This document shows, piece by piece, positions 56,659 to 64,000 of a stretch of 64,000 bases of DNA. Positions within the stretch are counted from its first letter, which is position 1. Each line of letters opens with the position of its first letter. The notes under the pieces were generated by a model that was not told the origin of the DNA, ran no database searches, and worked only from the letters and a program-made list of their open reading frames with translations. The stretch comes from Lasiosphaeris hirsuta (Eukaryota; Ascomycota; Sordariomycetes; Sordariales; Lasiosphaeriaceae). The position numbers were made by a program, and so were the translations under genes. Location of the stretch: positions 6,262,001 through 6,326,000 of the forward strand of contig JAUKUA010000001.1 in assembly GCA_030549175.1 (NCBI GenBank), in the 5' to 3' direction.

Positions 56659-57866
56659 TCATTTCTTAGGCTTAGGCTTCTCGTCCTCCCCCTCGCCGTC
56701 CTCGGAGTCATCTTCATCACTATCATCATCATCCTCCTCTTCGTCCTCCTCTTCGTCCTCCTCCTCGTCCTCCTCATCGTCCTCCTCATCGTCCTCGTCG
56801 TCTTCTTCCTTGATTGTCTCAGCCCGCTCGACAGCTGCGATCTTTTCGGCCGACGCGTTCTCAACGGGCGAGCCTAGGAATGAGGTGATGGGCGCGTCGA
56901 CATCCGTCGGCCGCCAGCTCGTCGTCGTTGGACTTTGTAGCGGATTGAGAGTGCCGCTGCCATCCTTCCAACCCGTTGAAGTGGGGGACTGCAGCCCCTT
57001 GGGGGCCGCCTTGTCGGAGGGTTTTGTGTTTTCGTCTTCTGATTCCGACTCTTCCGGCTCGTCATCGTTCTCCTCCTCACTCGATGATTCCTCCTTCTTC
57101 ACCGGCTCGGGTTTTTTCTTCTCGGGCTCTGTCTTGGTATTCGTAGTTGTGGCGGCTCCCGTCTTCCCGTGCACCTTGTCCCGGAGATTTTGCAGGTGCA
57201 GCTGCTTTGCCTTTTGAGCCGCGTCTTCGGCAATGCTGCGGATCGGGAGCGTCACGGTGGCTGGGGCCTTCGGCGCCGGCGCCGGGGCAGGGGCAGGGGG
57301 TGGCTTGGGTGCGGCAGAAGCGGCGGCGGCAGCGGCAGCGGCGGCTCCAGCTGCGGCCGCTGCAGTTGCTGCAGCCGGAACGGCCGGCTTAGCCGGTGCT
57401 GGCGGTGCCTTGGGCGCCTGGCTGATGGATGGCTGCGTGAACTCGTCGTAGTAGATGGTGACGTTCTGCTTGAGCTCGCCGTACTCGTTCCATTCCTCAA
57501 CCTCGACAAGGTCCTGTGGCGGACATAGGGTTAGCAACCTCTCCTCCCATCACGCCCAATCCCTCCAAGGGCCAAACTCACGCCTAGCACATTCCCCATT
57601 TGCACCAGGGCCGGAAGCTTGCGCACGCGGCCGGTGTCATCTTTGCCAGCACGGCGACCCCACAGCATGCGCGCCTTCTCGTCGGTAGCAAGGTCGATGG
57701 CCTTGAAGGGCACGCGGTTAGCGCGCAGGATGGTCTCGAGGCGCGACGTGGCCGTCACGATGTGCGACGAGCCAGCCGTCAGCGACGTGTACAGGTACAG
57801 CGCCGGGTCGGTTGAGTACGACTTGGCGGCACCCGACGGGGAGGCGCTGCTAGTTGCCGACGCCAT
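56659..57866 (-). CDS. SH3BGR-type thioredoxin-fold protein with acidic tail
   Basis: Two exons (57866-57582, 57513-56659) give 379 aa. The N-terminal about 110 residues form a glutaredoxin-like SH3BGR domain: LYLYTSLTAGSSHIVTATSR, LETILRANRVPFKAIDLATD, KARMLWGRRAG and KLPALVQMGNVLG/DLVEVEEWNEYGELK. There is no CxxC redox motif, so an oxidoreductase role is unlikely; SH3BGR family members are thought to act as adaptors. The rest is low complexity: a Pro/Ala tract (PAPAPAPKAP and runs of Ala), a Lys/Glu region with SSSEEENDDEPEESESEDEN, and a terminal Asp/Glu stretch encoded by near-perfect GAG/GAC/GAT repeats, ending KPKPKK. Domain evidence is good; biological role in fungi is not established. 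Confidence 0.82.
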
Positions 57867-58891
57867 TTTCTGCTCTGGGAACAATGCTCTCGCTGCTGTA
57901 ATTGTGTCGGGCTCTCTTTGGTCTTCTGTCTTTGAGCTGTTCAGATGCCCAACTTGTGAATTCGGGAGTTGGAGGGGCTTGGAGGCTTCGTTGACCACTT
58001 CTGCGGGGTAGCGGAAGAGGGGAACGCGAAGGGTTGATTCAGTCGCGACAATGCGTCGAGAGACAGAGAGCGATTTGGCGCTGGGCCACTTGAATAGAAA
58101 AATCGAAACTGTCACGCTAGAGACAGAAATTCGAGACAAAAGTTTCCATCAATAAGCTTGAGGTTGTGTGGGGAGCAATGATATGATGGTCGTTTGCTCG
58201 AGAAGCTCGGCTGATAACCTCCCTGCCTGCGGGAGAAGACTTGAAACGAGGGGCCGCGGCAACACGCCCAACTCCAGTTCGACCCGACAACACCTCCTAG
58301 ATGTTATTTTCATGCCAGCCAACTTCCCTCATGAATTTGAGGGCCTCTTCGATGCTTGTCCATATTGTCTGGAATCTTTGTTTCGTCTTGGCGATGGCCT
58401 GGTGAGATGTTTGACTCGATGTGGGGCCGACGAGACAATGCCTTGCTTGAATGTCTGAACAAACCTCAACCATGTCTGATGCTGCCTACAGGCGAACCTA
58501 AGACACCGAGTATAATATCTTTCTCTGGGTGCGAGGCCGGCCAGGCCGAGCTTTGTGCCATTTGGACTGTGAATGAGGCAGTCTTGAGAACAGACAGCAC
58601 ACACAAAGGCCAAGATGCCAGCGTCTTCTTCATCTCAGCATGGCCTGGGGAGGTCTAAGAAAGTTGGTGGGCCTGTGTTCAGGAACGCCGAGTTGAGGTC
58701 GATAGAAAAGCTATCGTGGAAAAAGATATAAGAATACTCACTCCCCTTTGCCAGAGGCAGTTTGGGCCTGCGCACCAAGCCTCGTCTCCAGCCACCTCAG
58801 TCTCCAGTCTCTTGGGCCATCTGCAACCCCGTCGTTGTCAACGCCCCTATTCAAAACTCGAGGTTGCATCTGAATCGTCCCGAGAGCGAAA
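57867..58891. other. Intergenic region, SH3BGR-gene promoter
   Basis: 1.0 kb upstream of the SH3BGR-type gene (minus). No credible ORF; both strands show only short overlapping frames. No RNA gene recognised. Confidence 0.45.
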
Positions 58892-59308
58892 ATGCCAAGG
58901 CACCACGAAGCGATGCCGTCCTACCCATCGGGCCAGGCTACCTCGGTTTTCGTCTACCTGGAGTGTGACGGTCCCAGCCGGCAACTCAAGAGAGAGCGGC
59001 GAGACGATAGTGCCCAAGTCGAGGTGCGATACGAGGAAGGATTCCAGCAGTATGTTGCACAGCAGGATGCAGCGCAACGCCAGGGACAGAGGCTGCGCCG
59101 GCGCTTCGAGCTTGCATCACCCGACATTAGACGACGCAATCCGGGTAAGACGAAAAAGTCCAGCGACAAGAGCGTCGAATTTGCCGGCTACAGTAACAGC
59201 ACGGTCGCCGTTAGGGCCTCGGGGCTCCGTAGAGTCACCGTTACGACTGAGATCGTCGTGACCGAGACTTGGACGCGCAGACCAGCTTCATCTCGGAAGC
59301 ACTGGTAA
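58892..59308 (+). CDS. Hypothetical 138-aa basic protein
   Basis: An intact ATG-to-TAA frame whose third codon positions are mostly G or C, as in the real genes nearby. Composition is basic and Gln-rich in the middle (FQQYVAQQDAAQRQGQRL, RLRRRFELASPDIRRRNPGK) with a beta-like C-terminal part (RVTVTTEIVVTETWTRR). No signal peptide, TM segment or known motif. It stands alone in a 3-kb gap and could be a chance ORF, a degraded gene or an exon of a longer gene. I do not recognise it. Confidence 0.3.
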   Translation: MPRHHEAMPSYPSGQATSVFVYLECDGPSRQLKRERRDDSAQVEVRYEEGFQQYVAQQDAAQRQGQRLRRRFELASPDIRRRNPGKTKKSSDKSVEFAGYSNSTVAVRASGLRRVTVTTEIVVTETWTRRPASSRKHW

Positions 59309-60850
59309 AGGGGCAGAAGGACAGCCAGCCAGCCCTGGCAGCTGGCGTGGTGGCACAAATTAGAGAGGGATTTCTGGGGCTTCTTGATTGTCTGAAGCAC
59401 TCAAGGGCCAGGCCCCAGAATAGGCCGTCTTATTACTATCGAGATTTGATGAGGGGCTCACTGGGTCCCCATGTCCCTGTCGACGAGAGCGAAGCTCCAC
59501 CCCTCAAATAACCTTTTGACCGGGGCAATTGGCATTTGGCTTGCGGTGGGCTTGCAGCATGGCATGGAGGAAAAGATCAACTATTGTTTCACTTCGCAAT
59601 GCATATCATCTTGGATCATTTTGTCTCAATGGATTTTGTCTGCTTTTTCTTGCGACACCTGTACTCGCATGTCGTGATTATCGCGGCTTTTCATCTTCAG
59701 CGGTATTGATTGCGAAAATTGTCGGTGTGCGGGCTAGGAGGCACGGAGGCTCTTCGCAGCGTGCTGCTGCGGATGGCTGCGTCGCATAATGTATATCTAG
59801 ACCGAATCTATGAGCACTTCTCGAATCGAAACTCATCATTTCGGAGCTGTGCGACGTGCCCAACTGGGCTCCCATGAATGGCAAGTTGAAGACTACGGAG
59901 TACCCCTAGCCTGAGTGACTACCAAAGCACGGCATGGGAACCTCAAAGTTCAACAATGCGATGGTGATGCCACCTGCTCAATCGAGACCAAACAGCGCAT
60001 ACAGCAGGACCGGAACGTGGCACTGTAGAGCCAGTGTGTTTTTATCCAACGGCTGCCAAGGACCAGCGGGCTCAATACATGTTGAACATGCTGTTGTCGC
60101 ATTTGGTCGATTCATCTGGTCACGATGCTGTGGGCTGCGTGTGCAGGTGGGCTGTTGTGCTGCCGTTGAGCTAAACCGGGAATGGCTGGCAGCCCACAGG
60201 CCTGTGAAACAACTGGCTGATGTTTTTAGTGCCCTGTGCCCGTTCCTTGCAGATTGCAACATCGGACCAATTGAGCGTGGCGATGCTCGCATGGATGCCA
60301 AATGCTTCCCACCTTTTTGCTGCAGGTACGCGGCTCGTCCGCCCAGTCGCGCAAAGGTGAGCGGGGGCAATGTCGCCGTTGCTCCCCCAAGCTCTTCCCA
60401 TGCCTGTCCAAGCTTTCATTCCCTGGTCGTAAGCCACAGGCACACTCACAGGCGCGAGCTCGTTGCCGAAAATTCTGTGCTTCATTAGGCCCATAGAAAA
60501 GGAGGCCATCCCGCGTCGCCCAAATTCTGAGCGCTCCCTTTCTCCCCCTTCCCCTCTTGTTCCTCAAGCCATCCCAGCGACTTCGTACCCACACTCTTTT
60601 TCGGCCTGTTGCATCTGCTTCAGCCTCACACTCTTTTGAACATCACTACGAGGATCTACTCTGTTTTCGTCCATTTGTCCATTTTCCCAGACAAACGCCG
60701 GTCTCGTTGTTGATCTCACCCACATACGTTCTTTCCCCCCACGAAGCAATTACTGGAATCGCGGCTTTGCGATCGCATTACGAACTATCCATAGCGGTAT
60801 CCACTAGCCACAACCCCAAAACCGCATCTTCAAATCCAAAAATCATCAAA
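59309..60850. other. Intergenic region, promoter of GPI-protein gene
   Basis: 1.5 kb. The last 300 bp (about 60550-60850) is pyrimidine-rich and likely the 5' leader; the frame stays open upstream of the chosen ATG but contains no other ATG. No further feature recognised. Confidence 0.45.
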
Positions 60851-61273
60851 ATGCAGTTCAAGAGCATCTACACCCTCTTGGCATTTGGCCTGTCGCTGGT
60901 CATGGCCGATGACGAGACCACCACCTCGACTTCGACTTTGACCCAGACCGTCACCATTACCCAGTGCAACCCAACGGTCACCGACTGCCCCGGCTACCCC
61001 ACTACGACGTCGACGTCGACATTGTCGTCGTCGTCTTCCTGGGCCTGGCACCTGACCAACTCGACTGTTCCTGCTGGCCCCACCGCTGGCTGGAGCAACT
61101 CGTCGAGCATCGTTGTCATCCCTACCTCTCACGTCACGTCGATCGTTCAGGCAACCCCCACAAAGGCGACAACCTCTACCTCGTCAATCCCTACGAGCGG
61201 TGCTAGCGGTCTCATTATGCAGTCCGGTCTGCTGCTCACCATCCTCGGCGCCGGCATGGCCCTCGTGGCATAA
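60851..61273 (+). CDS. GPI-anchored Ser/Thr-rich cell-surface protein
   Basis: Single exon, 140 aa. Seen: a cleavable signal peptide (1 to about 18, MQFKSIYTLLAFGLSLVMA); a short Thr/Ser/Val mature region with only two cysteines (ITQCNPTVTDCPGYP), two N-glycosylation sequons (NST, NSS) and dense potential O-glycosylation; and a C-terminal small-residue site (PTSGASG) followed by a hydrophobic tail ending ILGAGMALVA, the GPI-attachment pattern. Such small proteins are common in the cell walls of filamentous fungi; the function of this one is not known. The ATG at 60851 is preferred because it starts the signal peptide; it is preceded by ATCAAA, an acceptable fungal start context. Confidence 0.88.
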   Translation: MQFKSIYTLLAFGLSLVMADDETTTSTSTLTQTVTITQCNPTVTDCPGYPTTTSTSTLSSSSSWAWHLTNSTVPAGPTAGWSNSSSIVVIPTSHVTSIVQATPTKATTSTSSIPTSGASGLIMQSGLLLTILGAGMALVA

Positions 61274-64000
61274 CACGACCCCGCGTGCAAATGGCTACAA
61301 AGCTTTTTGCTGTACTGAGCGACAGTCAACAACCACCTCACCAACACCTTTGACGACCGCATCCGAACCGCCATTATCGGTTTCTAATTCACTTCTCGAC
61401 AGTTGATATTGTTCAATTCATAGGGGGGAGCGATGTTTGGAGTTTTTTTTTATTTTTACGGACGGAAGAATTTTTTGATACCTTGGGACAGCTTCTTCGC
61501 TTATTACCTGGGCTACTGGTTGGCATGTTGCATGTTGGGAAATGGTGCCAGGGCTTGATGGTTTGGGCCTTGAAATCTACTCGGGGGTTACCTGAGGGTT
61601 TCGTGTTGCATATTTTGAAAGCAACCGCACATACTTCACGAAATGATAATGATAACCCCGTAATCCCCCGCTGCCTCCTAATTGTCTGTGTCTAGCATCT
61701 GGTTCAGCCCTATTTCCGGGTACCAGGGCCTGCATTGCTCCATGTTAGGTCTCAAACGGCTAAATCGCTGTTCGGCATCGCCCGGCAGAAGTCGGCGATC
61801 GCTAAAGCAGCCCAAGACCTCCGCCTCCAACCTGGTCCCGATCCTCCGCGTTAGGAGCCGGCCAAAAATAGCATGTTGCAGCTATGCTAGGGTGGCTGCA
61901 GTTTTTCGTCCTGTCTTCGAGCTCTTCTGTCCCTAGTTGTTGGAGTAGTCGTCCATTCTGACTGAATTCCCCGAAACATGTCACTTACACGGACTGTGCG
62001 TCTTCATCACACGACACGGATCTCACCCCTCTGACTCCACCCGAGGCAGGACCACAGGAATCTTACTCTCTCAAACCACTTCCTCGCTTACGCACGACTT
62101 ACTCCATCACTGATACTTTGAGCATTGGGTCTTGATATTCCACCAAGGAGTACTCTTTTAAGAAAACGCGCCAATATTCGAGCCTCAAAAAACACTTTGT
62201 CCACCGGCGTAGGTCATCCGCGATCCTCCCGGTAAGAGTTGCACTGCTAGTATTCCATCATTCGGGCTCAATACTTCATATACCAATGGCTAGCATTCAA
62301 GCTTCAGTTCACCAGGGAATGTTATACGCCCTAGTGTCATAATCGAATGATGCCCAGGTCACTTGTAGACTCGGGCGGCTCAAAGTCACGCGTGTGCCTC
62401 GAGCTGAGCAGTATGCACATCATGGTATCGAAGGTCAATACATCATCATATGATTAGGTAACTGAGGTATTCTACCAGTCACACAACACACACCGGCATG
62501 AACCTATATCCAATGGGTCAACCGTGTGAGCAGGGGCATGTACTGTCCTCCAGCCCTGTTGCTTCAAGTCCCCTACAAGCTTCCCAAGTAAGTGCTCTCT
62601 GGGCAAGAGCTCCCCCAGACACCATTGGCGCCAGCGATTCCAGGCCTAAGACCGTTGACCGTTTCGACATTAAGTGTACTACTGCGTTAGGTCCCCATCT
62701 GATTTGCGGCCCCCCCCCCCCCCCCCTTCTTCACCGACCTTCCATGGCATTCCCCATCGGCCAGTGCTGATTCCCGTGGGTCCATCACATCACCCAGAAG
62801 CCCAAGTACCAGTCCCAGCAGGCTCCTGAGCATCACACGACTGTGGCCGCATGCTGTCCCACCCTATCAGGACGAATCACGTACATATCCCTTTCTCGCA
62901 GTTGGCACAGAGGCTTTGCTCAGCATCTACTATAGCTGTGCATCCGTGGACCGAGTGGTGGAGGCAGTATTTCTTGGCCATGATGTCTGCGGTCTTGTGG
63001 CTTTCGGGAATGATTGAAGATGTTTGGGCGATTGAGAAATCCAGCGATCTCTTTGGTATCACGGTACCTAGCAGTAGGGATCAGTTGGTGGTCCCTTCGA
63101 GCCTGGAATGGGTTCGTGGCTTCCGACAGTGCGGAAGAGAGGGAAGACTGACAATAGGGGGGCAGATTGATATCGCCAACTTGAGTAGGATTGCTATCAG
63201 TGGCTGCTTTTAGAATTGTGGGAGGCACGGTCTCCAGAGGCAGAGTCGGGTCGAGGCGGCAAGACTTGTACAAGCCCCATGAACTCCTGATGAGCAGCGA
63301 GACGCCGGTCTTTATACACGGCAGCGACCTTTACTCAGGAGTTCCCTTTCCCTTAAGATACGGTATTGGGGTAACTCACGAAGCAGGCTGAGCGTCTATC
63401 ACATATCACCTCGCGGCAATGCTGCACGGCGCATGGCTCTCGTTTTGTTGCAAATCGGAATGTCCAGATTGCTCCCGCTTGACCGTTTGGGAGAGAAGGT
63501 GCATCTCCCGTCCCTCGGACGCATCTCAGCTCCACGGTCTTCGATCCCACTCGCCACCCCGAAGCTTTTCCTGCCGCCATGGCTGCCCCTGGATGGGGGG
63601 CAGAGGCAGGTGGCCCGTTTGACGATCCTCGGGCCCGTGGAGGCCCTCCTCTTGGAGTTTACTGGGTCACGGCAGTCGCGCTGGTGTATGCCGTGATCCA
63701 GCCTGTGTACCGACTGGGCCGCGACAAGTTGCCAATCCTCAATCGTGACCGGACCTGGGGCCGCTCATTCGCATCCGTATCCGCCGAAAGGGCGCACCAG
63801 GAAACTCGAACACGAAGTTTCAGCTGCGTCCGTTCCCGAGTCCCTGTTCCTGGGCCCGGAGCCGCCTTGCTTCTAATATGCCAGATCCTGCAATGTCGGT
63901 CCAAGATGGATGCAATCCGTGCCGCCGATAGCCACGTCGCCTCGGTTGTGTAGCCATCCCAATCTTCTTCGGTGGCAAACGTCATCGCCATGTGTGCTAA
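61274..64000. other. Terminal gene-poor region (2.7 kb) with C17 tract
   Basis: No gene I can support. It holds the 3' UTR of the GPI-protein gene, a C17 homopolymer (62710-62726), a 34-codon Cys/His-rich ORF on the minus strand (62877-62981), and an ORF of 124 codons (63579-63953, plus) whose ATG has a good start context (CCGCCATGG) and one hydrophobic stretch, but no recognisable family; it may be an exon of a gene continuing past the window. Confidence 0.4.

Noticed and set aside
56690..57400. Plus-strand hydrophobic or Gly-rich ORFs
   Set aside because: They are antisense shadows of the acidic and Ala/Pro repeats of the SH3BGR-type gene.
60557..60850. 98-residue N-terminal extension of the GPI-anchored protein
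   Set aside because: The open frame upstream has no ATG, and extension would bury the clear signal peptide that starts at 60851.
63579..63953. 124-codon ORF with one hydrophobic stretch (P450-like N terminus?)
   Set aside because: Good ATG context, but no family motif and it is overlapped by an equally long minus-strand ORF; left as unsupported sequence at the window edge.

Overview
The window is nuclear DNA from a filamentous ascomycete (Pezizomycotina, most likely Sordariomycetes). The evidence is gene density of about one per 3 kb on both strands, short (about 45-95 bp) GT-AG introns with CTAAC/CTGAC-type branch sites, GC-rich coding sequence, and fungus-specific proteins such as Mnn9, Cgr1, Pex4/Pex6, DUF3405 and GH125. 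I support 20 protein genes with a reconstructed exon structure or a long intact frame, one weak hypothetical ORF, and one spliceosomal RNA gene. The genus cannot be fixed from the sequence.

Layout. 0.9-3.4 kb: mitochondrial disaggregase HSP78 (+) with a candidate heat-shock element. 4.6-7.1 kb: ARF1 (-) and the p24 cargo receptor EMP24 (+), divergent over about 1 kb. 7.8-10.4 kb: a DUF3405 type II membrane protein (-). 13.3-14.2 kb: a membrane protein resembling fungal luciferase (+). 15.1-17.5 kb: succinate dehydrogenase flavoprotein (-, six exons). 18.3-24.8 kb: three minus-strand genes, namely a PX/PXB/DUF3818 lipid-trafficking protein (eight exons), a coiled-coil/TM protein of unknown function, and the rRNA-processing factor CGR1. 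28.6-31.5 kb: a 971-aa Ser/Pro-rich disordered protein (+). 32.8-33.4 kb: PEX4. 34.2-37.7 kb: MNN9 (-) and RPN13 (+), divergent. 38.1-39.5 kb: CUS2/Tat-SF1-like splicing factor. 40.0-41.9 kb: the bifunctional purine enzyme ATIC (-). 42.8-43.1 kb: a U6 snRNA gene (+) split by a spliceosomal-type intron, with a B-box-like element downstream. 43.7-45.8 kb: GH125 exo-alpha-1,6-mannosidase (-). 47.2-49.4 kb: membrane-anchored steryl-ester hydrolase-like lipase (-). 50.8-55.2 kb: PEX6 (+). 56.7-57.9 kb: SH3BGR-type thioredoxin-fold protein (-). 60.9-61.3 kb: small GPI-anchored Ser/Thr-rich cell-surface protein (+). The last 2.7 kb holds no gene I can support.

Most genes are housekeeping and I see no secondary-metabolite cluster, CRISPR, rRNA, tRNA or intact transposon. 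Functional links are loose. ARF1 and EMP24 both serve ER-Golgi vesicle traffic. PEX4 and PEX6 are successive steps of PEX5 receptor export. MNN9 builds and GH125 family enzymes trim alpha-1,6-mannan. CUS2 and U6 both belong to the spliceosome. The most notable items are the intron-split U6 gene with its detached B box and the fungal-luciferase-like protein.
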